A stretch of DNA of 64,000 nucleotides from positions 1 to 64,000 of the forward strand of contig JANXTY010000020.1 of NCBI GenBank assembly GCA_025352145.1, in the 5' to 3' direction. Shown one piece after another: positions 24,654 to 33,992 of the stretch. The position numbers and the translations under genes were made by a program. The notes under the pieces were generated by a model. It ran no database searches. It saw only the letters and a list, made by a program, of their open reading frames with translations, and had not been told where the DNA came from. Positions within the stretch are counted from its first letter, which is position 1, and each line of letters begins with the position of its first letter. The DNA is from Oxalobacteraceae bacterium (GTDB lineage Bacteria; Pseudomonadota; Gammaproteobacteria; Burkholderiales; Burkholderiaceae_D).

Positions 24654-26456
24654 ATGAGTTTAATCGACGTTAAAGTACCCGATATCGGCGATTTTAAAGA
24701 AGTCGAAGTGATTGAGTTAATGGTGAAAGTTGGCGATACGATCAAGGTTGATCAATCACTGGTTACTGTGGAATCCGATAAAGCCAGCATGGAAATTCCA
24801 GCCAGCCACGCAGGGGTGATCCGGGAATTGAAAGTCAAGCTTGGCGACAAGATCGCCGAAGGTTCGATGCTGTTGGTACTGGAAACGTCGGGCGCGGCTG
24901 CTTTACCTGCGGTAGCGACCATCACATCTGCGCCAATCGTGCCGGTTACCGCAGTTGCCTCGATTGCCTCAGTGGGGTCAGCTGCTCCTGCCCCCGCTGC
25001 TAGCCACTTTTCCGGCAAGGTCGATATCGAATGCGAGATGCTGGTTTTGGGAGCAGGGCCGGGTGGATACTCCGCCGCGTTCCGTTCTGCCGATTTGGGA
25101 ATGGCAACGGTGATGGTTGAACGTTACGCAGCTCTCGGCGGGGTGTGCCTCAATGTGGGTTGTATTCCCTCGAAAGCGTTGTTGCATGTGACTGCGGTAA
25201 TGGATGAGACACAAGCATTGGCAGCACACGGCATTAGTTTCGGAAAGCCCCAAATCGATATCGAACAATTACGCGGCTGGAAAGATAAAGTGATTAACAA
25301 AATGACCGCCGGTTTGGCTGGCATGGCCAAGGCACGTAAAGTCAATGTGGTGCAGGGTGTCGGTCAGTTCGTCAGTCCTTACCATATGGAAGTCACGGCA
25401 GCCGATGGCGGCAAGAAAATCGTTCAGTTCAAACAAGCCATCATTGCCGCCGGATCATCCGTGGTCAATTTGCCCTTCATACAAGGTGCAGCAAAAGAAG
25501 ACCCACGCATCGTCGACTCCACCGGCGCACTGGAATTGCGTAATATCCCGCAACGTATGCTCGTGATCGGCGGTGGCATTATCGGCCTGGAAATGGCCAC
25601 AGTGTATTCAACGCTCGGTGCCCGCATCGATGTGGTGGAAATGCTCGACGGTTTGATGCAAGGTGCCGACCGCGACATGGTCAAAATCTGGCAGAAGTTC
25701 AATGAAAAACGCTTCGACAAAATCATGACGAAGACCAAAACGGTGGCAGTAGAAGCATTAAAGGAAGGCATCAAGGTCACCTTTGAATCGGTTGATTCTT
25801 CTATCACTGCACCCCCACCGCAGCTTTACGATCTGGTGTTGGTCGCAGTGGGTCGCAGCCCCAATGGCAAGAAAATTGCTGCTGACAAGGCGGGGGTTAT
25901 AGTGAGTGACCGGGGTTTCATTAACGTCGATTCGCAAATGCGTACCAACGTTCCGCACATTTTCGCCATCGGCGACTTGGTTGGTCAGCCTATGCTGGCG
26001 CACAAGGCCGTGCATGAAGCCCACGTCGCGGCAGAAGCTGCGGCAGGCCATAAAATCCATTTTGACGCTGCCGTAATTCCATCGGTGGCGTATACCGATC
26101 CAGAAGTGGCATGGGTGGGTGTGACCGAAGACGAAGCCAAAACCAAAGGCATCAAATTGGAAAAAGGACTTTTCCCGTGGGCTGCCAGTGGGCGAGCTGT
26201 CGCCAACGGTCGTGAAGAAGGTTTCACCAAACTTTTGTTTGATGCACAGACACACCGCATCGTCGGCGGTGGTATTGTTGGTACGCATGCGGGTGATATG
26301 ATCGGTGAAATCGCCCTCGCTATCGAAATGGGGGCAGACGCCATTGATATCGGTAAGACCATCCACCCCCATCCCACTCTGGGAGAATCGATTGGAATGG
26401 CGGCCGAAGTATTTGAAGGAGTTTGTACTGACTTGCCACCGATGAGAAAGAAATAA
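24654..26456 (+). CDS. lpd: dihydrolipoamide dehydrogenase E3 with N-terminal lipoyl domain
   Basis: A 600-residue FAD enzyme that reoxidises dihydrolipoyl groups with NAD. Residues 1-80 are a lipoyl domain (Lys43 in ESDKASME) very similar to that of AceF, then an Ala/Pro/Val linker (about 82-118). The E3 part begins near 122 with CEMLVLGAGPGGYSAAF, has redox Cys165 and Cys170 (CLNVGC), the NAD-binding VIGGGIIGLEMATVY, and ends with HPHPTLGESIGM carrying the catalytic His-Glu. Lipoylated E3 is known from pyruvate dehydrogenase clusters of betaproteobacteria and Neisseria. GGAGCGAACGCT precedes the start. Confidence 0.96.
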   Translation: MSLIDVKVPDIGDFKEVEVIELMVKVGDTIKVDQSLVTVESDKASMEIPASHAGVIRELKVKLGDKIAEGSMLLVLETSGAAALPAVATITSAPIVPVTAVASIASVGSAAPAPAASHFSGKVDIECEMLVLGAGPGGYSAAFRSADLGMATVMVERYAALGGVCLNVGCIPSKALLHVTAVMDETQALAAHGISFGKPQIDIEQLRGWKDKVINKMTAGLAGMAKARKVNVVQGVGQFVSPYHMEVTAADGGKKIVQFKQAIIAAGSSVVNLPFIQGAAKEDPRIVDSTGALELRNIPQRMLVIGGGIIGLEMATVYSTLGARIDVVEMLDGLMQGADRDMVKIWQKFNEKRFDKIMTKTKTVAVEALKEGIKVTFESVDSSITAPPPQLYDLVLVAVGRSPNGKKIAADKAGVIVSDRGFINVDSQMRTNVPHIFAIGDLVGQPMLAHKAVHEAHVAAEAAAGHKIHFDAAVIPSVAYTDPEVAWVGVTEDEAKTKGIKLEKGLFPWAASGRAVANGREEGFTKLLFDAQTHRIVGGGIVGTHAGDMIGEIALAIEMGADAIDIGKTIHPHPTLGESIGMAAEVFEGVCTDLPPMRKK

Positions 26457-26552
26457 TTGTTGCGAATACAGAGATATCCGCGCAATATACAGCGCGGATA
26501 AACATAGTCGCTCATGCAATGGTGTGGGCTTGTTTGGATTGGTTGGGAATTT

Positions 26553-27251
26553 ATGAAAAAAGTAATTTGGATTGCGGGTTCTTTGATTGCATTTGCTGGT
26601 ACGGTTGGCCTGGTTGCCTGCGGGGGCACCAGTGAATATGATTTAGGCGGGTCTGTGGTGGGGTTAAATCAGCCAGGCTTAAAGCTGATCAATGTGGAAA
26701 ACAGGGACATTGTCGAGATTCCTGCGAATGCGAAGTCGTATACGTTCCCGCATCGACTCCGGTATGGAGAAAGTTATCAAGTAGCCGTCCAGTTTGCTGC
26801 GCTTCAGTCGACGACTACGCAGCAATTAATTCAAATTGTAATTCAACCCGATCATCTGCTCTGTTCAGTAACCAATATATCCGGTACGGCAGGGACGAAT
26901 GTAACGACGGCGGTAAATGTCACTTGTACAGCGGCCCTTCGCTCCGTAGGTGGAAGCATCAGTGGCTTGGGGGAGTCTGACGCGACACCTACCATGACGA
27001 TGGCCAAGACTTTTGGGGGTATTTCAGCGCCATCTTCTACCGGGACTATCACAAAGGTGGTCGACAGCGCGGGGGTTTTTTCAAATTTTGCATTCTCCTT
27101 CGCTTCGGTGCCGGATGGCGCCACTTATTCTATTACGATCGCTAACCCAACTGGAAAGACCTGCACCTTTGATAAAAACAACGCGACGGGAACGCTCGAC
27201 CTACTCGATTTGTCTGATATTAACGTCACCTGTAAAGTAACTTCTACCTAA
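26553..27251 (+). CDS. lipoprotein with two repeated beta-rich modules
   Basis: A 232-residue protein starting MKKVIWIAGSLIAFAG with lipobox VACG, so probably outer-membrane attached. The mature part contains two related units of about 90-100 residues, each starting GGS(V/I)xGL and ending near a Cys with the pattern NVTC(T/K). These look like the repeated modules seen in large surface lipoproteins of Oxalobacteraceae, but I do not know their function. The ATG at 26553 is chosen for the signal peptide; a frame back to 26514 adds no signal. A strong terminator follows. Confidence 0.75.
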   Translation: MKKVIWIAGSLIAFAGTVGLVACGGTSEYDLGGSVVGLNQPGLKLINVENRDIVEIPANAKSYTFPHRLRYGESYQVAVQFAALQSTTTQQLIQIVIQPDHLLCSVTNISGTAGTNVTTAVNVTCTAALRSVGGSISGLGESDATPTMTMAKTFGGISAPSSTGTITKVVDSAGVFSNFAFSFASVPDGATYSITIANPTGKTCTFDKNNATGTLDLLDLSDINVTCKVTST

Positions 27252-27287
27252 GTCTTGATCGATTGATTAAAAATTCCTTATGAAAAT

Positions 27288-27319
27288 AAAAAATGGCCTG
27301 ACTCATCAGGCCATTTTTT
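27288..27319. terminator. bidirectional Rho-independent terminator
   Basis: A nearly perfect stem AAAAAATGGCCTGA / TCAGGCCATTTTTT with a four-base loop. The A-run on one side and T-run on the other make it usable from both strands. It sits between two converging genes, the lipoprotein and the 151-residue unknown. Confidence 0.9.
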
Positions 27320-27331
27320 ATAACAATAAAG

Positions 27332-27787
27332 CTATTTATCCACTTCCTGTTGGCGCAAGATCCAGTCCAACACGGGGCCTTGTACGGAAATACCTGAGAT
27401 GTTTTTAGAAACCGACAGATTAATGGACAACAGTAGGGGAATGTTTTTAATCGGTATATCCGAAAAATAAATAAAAAAAGTAGAGATAAAAAGTTCAGAG
27501 TTAAGTACCAACAATACTTTTTCGCTACTCATGTACTGCAAAATACTTGTAATACTGTGCCCCTTCCCTATCGTTCGGTAAATGAACACATTAAATTCGC
27601 GATCAATTTTCTTGAAATCTAATTTTTCCTCAACCATAATTTTCGACAAATAGTAAAGTCCTACGCATACTCGAAAAAAGGCAATCGATTGCGCTTTACT
27701 ATTCCCAAACAATGTCACCGACAATATTTTTTCTTTGATCACATCATCGAGCAAAATATAGGAAGAATATGGCGTCTTTTTTTTCAT
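27332..27787 (-). CDS. hypothetical protein, AT-rich
   Basis: A 151-residue protein that I do not recognise. It is rich in Ile, Leu, Lys, Phe and Ser, with a hydrophobic stretch near 100-125 (LFISTFFIYFSDIPIKN). Residues 55-70 are charged (EEKLDFKKIDREFNV). GAGGGAGAAATGCG precedes the ATG, a good ribosome binding site. Base composition is visibly more AT-rich than in the neighbouring genes, which may mean recent acquisition. It shares a terminator with the converging lipoprotein gene. Confidence 0.6.
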   Translation of the reverse strand: MKKKTPYSSYILLDDVIKEKILSVTLFGNSKAQSIAFFRVCVGLYYLSKIMVEEKLDFKKIDREFNVFIYRTIGKGHSITSILQYMSSEKVLLVLNSELFISTFFIYFSDIPIKNIPLLLSINLSVSKNISGISVQGPVLDWILRQQEVDK

Positions 27788-27859
27788 CGCATTTCTCCCT
27801 CGTGACTTCTTCCATTGTAAGGAACCACCATACTTATTAATTCATCCTAACAATTACTT

Positions 27860-28213
27860 CTAACATCCCCGATAAGTGGAAAAAGACCAAGGCGATACTA
27901 CTAGCGGAACATGATAATTCTGGGTCGAATCGGCAATGCCGAACGCGATGGTGATGTTGTCGATAAAGCGTGGCGTGGGCATGGCAACCCCTTGTTGTTG
28001 AAAATAATCTCCCGCGGAGAATACCAATTCGTATTGCCCAACCTGCATCGCCTCACCTTCCAGCAATGGCGCGTTGCAACGTCCTTCCTGATTAGTGATA
28101 TCCGTTTTTAACAACACCCGGCCACCGGGATGAATCGTGTATAACGCGATTTTTAAGCCAGAACCCGGCCTGCCCTGGGTGGTATCGAGCACATGCGTAC
28201 TTAGTTTTCCCAT
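27860..28213 (-). CDS. uraH: 5-hydroxyisourate hydrolase
   Basis: A 117-residue transthyretin-like enzyme. It hydrolyses 5-hydroxyisourate, the first product of urate oxidation. The signature LSTHVLDTTQGRPG with its active-site His is at the N terminus. TDITNQEGRC and YHVPLVVSPWSFSTYRG complete the fold. The family normally ends YRGS; here the last residue is Cys. An ATG four codons upstream (28225) is also possible. It is divergent from puuE, with which it shares the purine/ureide pathway. Confidence 0.92.
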   Translation of the reverse strand: MGKLSTHVLDTTQGRPGSGLKIALYTIHPGGRVLLKTDITNQEGRCNAPLLEGEAMQVGQYELVFSAGDYFQQQGVAMPTPRFIDNITIAFGIADSTQNYHVPLVVSPWSFSTYRGC

Positions 28214-28426
28214 TCTGTCTTTCATCCAAGGGTTCGATTACCTAATTTGTCGATGGCGCAGGATAGGCATCTGTACCATGTTGACATGCACACGCGCCAC
28301 ACAAAAAATCGCCATAGCTCAGTTTTATTAAGCCAATCCATATACTATGCGAACTAGCACATATATGAAGATATGCTTTTTTCTGCTCAGTTGACCAACA
28401 GGGAATTTATTTCATCCGGTGGATGC

Positions 28427-29389
28427 ATGACAATAGAGAAAAACTACCCACGCGACATGATCGGTTATGGCCGTGTCCCGCTTCATCCCCAATGGCCGAA
28501 CGGTGCCAGAATTGCGTTGCAATTCGTGCTCAATTATGAAGAAGGCGCAGAGAATTGCCTATTGCATGGCGATCGTACTTCCGAAGTTTTTTTATCCGAA
28601 ATAATCGGCGCCGCCCCTTTCGCCATGCGTCATATGAGTATGGAATCACTGTACGAATACGGCTCACGTGCCGGATTGTGGCGCGTGCTCAGGCTATTCG
28701 CAGAAAGGCAGTTACCCCTGACCATATTTGCCGTCGTCATGGCTTTGCAGCGCAACCCGGAGGCAGTCGCCGCATTCTTGCAACTCGGCCATGAAATCGC
28801 CTGCCACGGCTTGCGCTGGATCTCTTATCAAGCAATGGATGAAGCAAATGAACGTGCGCACATGGCAGAAGCAACCGCCATCTTCCGAGACTTGACTGGG
28901 TTCAATCCACAAGGCTGGTACACGGGACGCGATTCCCCCAACACCCGGAAACTGGTGGTCGAACATGGCGGCTTCTTGTACGACGCCGATCACTACGGAG
29001 ACGACTTACCCTTCTGGCAGCAGGTGGCCTTTACCGGGCCAGAAGGCGAATCAATCGTGAAACCGCATTTGATCGTACCTTACGCATTAGACACCAATGA
29101 CATGCGCTTCGCGACCATGCAGGGATTCAATTCAGGAACACAGTTTTTCGACTATTTGAAAGATGCTTTTGACTTTTTATATAAAGAAGGCGATCCAGAC
29201 GGATTAAACCAACCCAAGATGCTGTCAATAGGCCTGCATTGCCGCTTGATCGGGCGACCAGGACGTGCGGCAGCATTGGCCCGTTTTCTCGATTATGTCC
29301 AAACGCATGACAAAGTGTGGATCACGCGCCGGATTGACATTGCCCAACATTGGCATACGACACATCCCTATTGCGAACACCAACAATAA
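28427..29389 (+). CDS. puuE: allantoinase PuuE (polysaccharide-deacetylase fold)
   Basis: A 320-residue protein of the cofactor-poor PuuE allantoinase type, which opens the allantoin ring in purine breakdown. It has YPRDMIGYGRVPLHPQWPNG at the N terminus, FVLNYEEGAE, HEIACHGLRW and GWYTGRDSPNTR, all typical of the family. The ATG at 28427 (MTIEKNYPRD) follows GGTGG. The frame opens earlier at 28373, but family proteins start here. xdhA follows by 18 bases. Confidence 0.93.
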   Translation: MTIEKNYPRDMIGYGRVPLHPQWPNGARIALQFVLNYEEGAENCLLHGDRTSEVFLSEIIGAAPFAMRHMSMESLYEYGSRAGLWRVLRLFAERQLPLTIFAVVMALQRNPEAVAAFLQLGHEIACHGLRWISYQAMDEANERAHMAEATAIFRDLTGFNPQGWYTGRDSPNTRKLVVEHGGFLYDADHYGDDLPFWQQVAFTGPEGESIVKPHLIVPYALDTNDMRFATMQGFNSGTQFFDYLKDAFDFLYKEGDPDGLNQPKMLSIGLHCRLIGRPGRAAALARFLDYVQTHDKVWITRRIDIAQHWHTTHPYCEHQQ

Positions 29390-29407
29390 ACTCAATTCAA
29401 GATTGCC

Positions 29408-30895
29408 ATGTCAGATCCAATACGCTTCTATCATCGGGGTGCCATCCACAGCGTCAACGATGCGCCACCCACCAGAACCATCCTTGAGCATATCCGCGAA
29501 AGCTTGCACTGCAGCGGCACCAAGGAAGGCTGCGCTGAGGGGGATTGCGGCGCTTGCATGGTGGTGGTGGGTGAATTGCAAGGCGATCATATTGAACTGA
29601 AAGCGATTAATTCCTGCATTCAGTTACTGCCTGCGCTTAATGGCAAAGCGCTCTACACCGTCGAAAATTTGAAGCAGTCCGACGGTACCCTGCATCCTGT
29701 ACAGCAAGCAATGGTAGCGTGCCACGGCTCGCAATGCGGTTTTTGCACGCCGGGATTTGTCATGTCTTTATGGAGTTTTTATCTTCAGCATGCAGGCAAA
29801 TCAACACCGCCCGAGCGTCGCGAGATCAACGATGCCCTCTCGGGAAATTTATGCCGCTGTACTGGTTATCGGCCCATCATCGAAGCGGCACAATACATGA
29901 TGACATTGCCTCCTGTTGCCTTTGATCATGCGCACTTGAAATGGCAATTGTCAGGATTGCAGTCCGATGCCATGTGGACGTACAGCTGGCAGGGAAAACA
30001 AGGCTCGCAGCCACAACATTTTTATGCACCACGCACTATCGCGGAACTTCTTGCACTGCGCACGGCCCACCCTGCGGCGAGCATTCTTGCCGGATCAACC
30101 GATGTCGGTCTGTGGGTAACCAAACAATTTCGCGATCTAGGCGACATCATCTATCTGGGTCACGTGAATGAACTCAAGGAAATAAAGGAACAAAACGGCA
30201 TCTTAGAAATCGGTGCTGTCGTTTCCCTCAATCATGCTTTCACTGCCTTGTGCCGTCATTATCCTGAGGCGCTAGCCGAGCTATGGCAGCGCTTCGCCTC
30301 CCACCCGATTCGCAACGTCGGCACCCTTGGCGGCAACCTCGCCAATGGTTCCCCAATCGGTGATTCGATGCCGTTCCTCATTGTGCTAGGCGCAGAAATT
30401 GTGTTACGCGGGAATAGTGGTCAACGGGTTCTGCCGCTGGAAAATTTTTATCTCAGCTATCAGAAAAAAGATTTGCGTGAGGACGAATTCGTAGAAGCAG
30501 TGCGCGTTCCTTTTCCCAACCCCCACCTATGCTTCAGAACTTATAAACTTGCCAAACGTTTTGATCAGGATATCTCTGCCGTATGCGCAGCTTTTTCTCT
30601 CATTCTCGATGGCGATATTGTGAGCGATGCCCGCATTGCTTTTGGCGGTCTGGCTGCAATACCGAAACGTGCCGCCCATGCCGAAGCAGCGCTAGTGGGA
30701 AAAATATGGAATGAAGGTACGCTCAATACTGCAAGGGCGATGTTGGCGCAAGACTATGCGCCACTCTCTGACATGCGTGCGTCGAGTCAATATAGAATGC
30801 GCGCAGCACAAAATCTGTTACGTCGATTTTGGCTGGAAACACGCCTGGATGCGCCATTAGCAACCGATGCAGTGAATGTCTTTTCTGGTTCCTGA
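29408..30895 (+). CDS. xdhA: xanthine dehydrogenase small subunit
   Basis: A 495-residue subunit with two [2Fe-2S] domains (about 1-165; [13 protein letters not shown], then [13 protein letters not shown] and [11 protein letters not shown]) and an FAD-binding domain (about 190-360; [30 protein letters not shown]). A CO-dehydrogenase flavoprotein C-terminal domain follows. It passes electrons from the molybdenum subunit XdhB to NAD. XdhB and the maturation factor XdhC normally follow directly, but here a non-coding stretch and tRNA-Ser follow. The protein itself looks complete. Confidence 0.94.
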   Translation: MSDPIRFYHRGAIHSVNDAPPTRTILEHIRESLHCSGTKEGCAEGDCGACMVVVGELQGDHIELKAINSCIQLLPALNGKALYTVENLKQSDGTLHPVQQAMVACHGSQCGFCTPGFVMSLWSFYLQHAGKSTPPERREINDALSGNLCRCTGYRPIIEAAQYMMTLPPVAFDHAHLKWQLSGLQSDAMWTYSWQGKQGSQPQHFYAPRTIAELLALRTAHPAASILAGSTDVGLWVTKQFRDLGDIIYLGHVNELKEIKEQNGILEIGAVVSLNHAFTALCRHYPEALAELWQRFASHPIRNVGTLGGNLANGSPIGDSMPFLIVLGAEIVLRGNSGQRVLPLENFYLSYQKKDLREDEFVEAVRVPFPNPHLCFRTYKLAKRFDQDISAVCAAFSLILDGDIVSDARIAFGGLAAIPKRAAHAEAALVGKIWNEGTLNTARAMLAQDYAPLSDMRASSQYRMRAAQNLLRRFWLETRLDAPLATDAVNVFSGS

Positions 30896-31101
30896 CAACG
30901 GAAAATTTCTACATAGCGGTAGCTAGTCAATTTGAAAAGACAAACAAAAACGAGGGATATCTGTAAGGGCGACGGTAATCGGGATGTCGAGCCATCAGCC
31001 CATCGTTCTCCGATTTTATCTACCCGTCGCGCCACTCGATCATCGCCAGCTTCACGCTGGGAAGGATAGGCAAGCCAATGACAATGCCGCCCGTATAAAT
31101 G

Positions 31102-31122
31102 AAAATTCCCGCAAGCGGGAAT
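31102..31122 (-). terminator. hairpin after tRNA-Ser
   Basis: On the minus strand, ATTCCCGC / GCGGGAAT with a two-base loop is followed by TTTTC. It lies about 15 bases after the 3' end of the tRNA and probably ends its transcript. The T-run is short. Confidence 0.5.
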
Positions 31123-31136
31123 CTGGGTTAAATACT

Positions 31137-31226
31137 TGGCGGAAGGTGTGAGATTCGAACTCACGGAGGCTTTAACACCTCGCCGGTTTTCAAGACCGGT
31201 GCCTTCAACCGCTCGGCCAACCTTCC
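31137..31226 (-). tRNA. tRNA-Ser (anticodon UGA)
   Basis: A 90-base class II tRNA on the minus strand, with encoded CCA. The acceptor arms are GGAAGGT and ACCTTCC with discriminator G. The anticodon loop CTTGAAA sits on a stem CCGGT/ACCGG, giving anticodon TGA, which reads UCA. The long variable arm and the T-arm GTGAG-TTCGAAT-CTCAC are intact. Confidence 0.97.
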
Positions 31227-31335
31227 TAGTCGCCGACATTATACCTAACTCGCCTCAGACTGCGACGTTTTTAAACGGAAAGAAATTTCTTGCGAAATAA
31301 AAAACAAGCGGGTGCGCCTGTAATGTAGGGAAAAG

Positions 31336-32583
31336 TCAGCCGGATAAAAACATTTGCTGTAAATCATTCAGAAATCGCTTTCCCAATGCGGTTGGTTTAA
31401 TGATTTTATGATCTCGATAAAGTAAATTTTTTGCCTCAGCCCGATCGAGTGTTTTTGTGATGCTATTTAGTGCGAGTCCTGTACGTTCCGCAAACAAATT
31501 GACGTCAAAACCCTGATCAAGCCGAAGTGCATTAAGCATGAATTCAAAGCCCAGATCGTCACGCCCAATTTCATTTTCTTCCTGTATGACGTTGCCACTG
31601 CGCGCATATTCCAGGTAAGCCTTCGGCTGCTTATAACGCATTTGTCGTACGATGCGGTGCGGGAAGGAGATTTTTGAATGCGCTCCGGCCCCTATACCCA
31701 GATAATCGCCAAAATTCCAGTAATTGAGATTGTGCCGCGCCTGCCGCCCGGCCTGCGCATAAGCGGAGACTTCATATTGACCATAGCCGGCAGCATGCGT
31801 CCGTTCAGAAATCATGTCCTGCATTTCAGCACTGGCATCATCATCCGGGACTACGGGAGGATATTTGGCGAAATACGTATTCGGTTCCACCGTCAAGTGA
31901 TACAAAGATAAATGCGGGGGAGAAAAAGCAAGGGCAATGTCGATATCCCGCCGTGCTTCCTCAAGCGTCTGCGACGGTAGTGCGTACATCAAATCGAGAT
32001 TAACATTGTCGAAATTATTCTGTGCAATTTCAACGGCACGACGCGCTTCTTGATCGTCGTGAATCCGGCCCAATGCTTTCAAATGACGCGCATCAAAACT
32101 TTGGATGCCGATCGACAAACGATTGATGCCACTGGCACGGTAGGACTTGAATTTCTCAGCCTCGAAGGTGCCTGGATTTGCTTCCATCGTGACTTCGGCC
32201 GCACCATCCAGAGGTAACAAAGTGCGCACATCGGATAACAGTCGATCCAGTCCCGCTGCAGATAACAGGCTGGGTGTCCCCCCGCCGATAAAGATAGTGT
32301 AAATCTTGCGGCCCCAGATCAAAGGCAGCGCAGCTTCCAGATCACCGCGTAATGCATCGAGGTATTCTTGTTCGGGAAAGCCGCCAATGGCCTCGTGCGA
32401 ATTGAAATCGCAATAAGGACATTTTTTTACGCACCACGGAAAATGAATGTACAAGGACAAGGGAGGTAAAGCCGTCAAGCGCAAAACGCCCGGCCGAAGA
32501 TAGTGGTCATAGACGCTGGCTGTTTGAGATGCTGCAGCACGCGCATCAAACGACTTGGCGCCCGCCGGCTTGATCGGGATCAT
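31336..32583 (-). CDS. hemW: radical SAM heme chaperone HemW
   Basis: A 415-residue radical SAM protein. The cluster motif is Cys51-x3-Cys55-x2-Cys58 (CVKKCPYC), preceded by SLYIHFPW and followed by IFIGGGTPSLL. HemW-type proteins lack the extra N-terminal signature of true coproporphyrinogen dehydrogenase HemN and bind heme instead. The C-terminal winged-helix part (about 320-410) is present. Its ATG overlaps the rdgB stop (ATGA), so the two are translationally coupled. Confidence 0.92.
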   Translation of the reverse strand: MIPIKPAGAKSFDARAAASQTASVYDHYLRPGVLRLTALPPLSLYIHFPWCVKKCPYCDFNSHEAIGGFPEQEYLDALRGDLEAALPLIWGRKIYTIFIGGGTPSLLSAAGLDRLLSDVRTLLPLDGAAEVTMEANPGTFEAEKFKSYRASGINRLSIGIQSFDARHLKALGRIHDDQEARRAVEIAQNNFDNVNLDLMYALPSQTLEEARRDIDIALAFSPPHLSLYHLTVEPNTYFAKYPPVVPDDDASAEMQDMISERTHAAGYGQYEVSAYAQAGRQARHNLNYWNFGDYLGIGAGAHSKISFPHRIVRQMRYKQPKAYLEYARSGNVIQEENEIGRDDLGFEFMLNALRLDQGFDVNLFAERTGLALNSITKTLDRAEAKNLLYRDHKIIKPTALGKRFLNDLQQMFLSG

Positions 32584-33164
32584 TGCAATTTTTCGAGCAG
32601 TACTCTCATGGCTTGACCACGATGAGACAAGTAATTTTTTTCTTCGGGAGACAATTCTGCCGCCGTTTTATTCAATGTCGGCAACCAAAAATGGGGATCG
32701 TAGCCAAAGCCTCCTTCTCCGCGTGGCATAGCAATCCATTCGCCGTCCCAGCGTCCTTCGGCAATCAGTGGCTGTGGGTCATTCGCATGGCGCACCAACA
32801 CCAAGACACAATAGTAATAAACCGATTTGTTCAGCTGCCCCTCCAAATCTGCAGCGAGTTTTTGATTATTTTTTTCATCCGAACGCAACTCCCCCGCATA
32901 GCGTGCCGAGAGCACTCCGGGCGCACCACCCAGCGCATGGGCACATATGCCAGAATCATCTGCCAGCGCAGGCAGACCCGTGAGCAAAGCCGCGTGACGC
33001 GCTTTTGCCAACGCATTTTCGATAAAAGTGGCGTGTGGTTCTTCGGCCTCAAGTACCTTGTATTCATTTTGCGGATGTAACTCAAAGCCGAGAGGTTTGA
33101 GCAATTGGCTAAACTCTTTCAGTTTGCCGAGGTTATTAGAAGCGAGAATTATTTTTCGTGTCAT
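32580..33164 (-). CDS. rdgB: XTP/dITP pyrophosphatase
   Basis: A 194-residue HAM1-family nucleotide pyrophosphatase that removes non-canonical purine nucleotides such as dITP and XTP from the pool. Signatures are IILASNNLGKLKEF at the N terminus, ADDSGICAHALGGAPGVLSA, and GFGYDPHFWLP. The start is ATG 33164 (MTRKIIL); the frame continues to a TTG at 33179 without support. Four-base overlap with hemW. Confidence 0.93.
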   Translation of the reverse strand: MTRKIILASNNLGKLKEFSQLLKPLGFELHPQNEYKVLEAEEPHATFIENALAKARHAALLTGLPALADDSGICAHALGGAPGVLSARYAGELRSDEKNNQKLAADLEGQLNKSVYYYCVLVLVRHANDPQPLIAEGRWDGEWIAMPRGEGGFGYDPHFWLPTLNKTAAELSPEEKNYLSHRGQAMRVLLEKLQ

Positions 33165-33252
33165 AGGCAAAGAAAACAATTGAAAAAATCCGGTTGATCA
33201 AGTATCCCGTAAAAATTTACCTCTATTCTATTGGGATAATTATGTGGCCCAA

Positions 33253-33987
33253 TTAGGGAGACAAACCAAGCGCATTTTTTTGCAAGACGATGAGATCGTC
33301 GATACCTTCATGCGCCAAGTCGAGCAACCTGTTCATCGTCACCCGATCAAAAGCAGCGCCCTCAGCGGTGCCCTGTACCTCGATAAAATGGCCGGCATCG
33401 GTCATCACCACATTCATATCCGTATCACAGCCAGAGTCTTCCAGATAATCGAGATCAAGTACCGGTACGCCGCGATACACGCCCACCGAGATCGCCGCAA
33501 CAAAATGTTTAACCGGAACTTCCTTGATGAGTCCACGCTCAAGCAACTTCGAAAAAGCATCATAAGCGGCGACCATTGCACCCGTAATCGCTGCCGTGCG
33601 GGTACCGCCATCCGCCTGAATCACATCGCAATCCAGATGCAAAGTACGCTCGCCAAATGCGCCCAAATCAAACGCGGCGCGTAATGAACGGCCAATCAAA
33701 CGTTGAATTTCCTGGGTGCGGCCCGATTGTTTTCCTTTGGCCGCCTCGCGATCCATGCGGGAATGCGTCGAACGCGGTAGCATGCCGTATTCGGCAGTCA
33801 GCCATCCCTGACCTTTTCCCTTCAAAAATCCCGGCACCTTTTCTTCAATGCTGGCGGTACAAATGACGTGCGTATCGCCACATTCGATCAATACGGAACC
33901 TTCTGCGTGCTTAGTAAAATGACGGGTTATGGTAACCAGACGCAGCGCATCCAATGCCCGCCCGCTGGGGCGATTCTCGACAGTCAT
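33253..33987 (-). CDS. rph: ribonuclease PH
   Basis: A 244-residue phosphorolytic 3'-5' exoribonuclease that trims tRNA 3' ends. Signatures include [49 protein letters not shown] and [27 protein letters not shown] lies about ten bases before the ATG. It follows the PP2C gene by five bases, so it is probably in the same transcript. Confidence 0.95.
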   Translation of the reverse strand: MTVENRPSGRALDALRLVTITRHFTKHAEGSVLIECGDTHVICTASIEEKVPGFLKGKGQGWLTAEYGMLPRSTHSRMDREAAKGKQSGRTQEIQRLIGRSLRAAFDLGAFGERTLHLDCDVIQADGGTRTAAITGAMVAAYDAFSKLLERGLIKEVPVKHFVAAISVGVYRGVPVLDLDYLEDSGCDTDMNVVMTDAGHFIEVQGTAEGAAFDRVTMNRLLDLAHEGIDDLIVLQKNALGLSP

Positions 33988-33992
33988 ATAAA

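Noticed and set aside
25758-26629. Two long antisense frames over lpd
   Set aside because: Both overlap the conserved E3 domain on the other strand and show no domain character.
30787-31239. 150-codon frame on the minus strand
   Set aside because: It runs through the tRNA-Ser gene and into the xdhA 3' end; no protein family seen.
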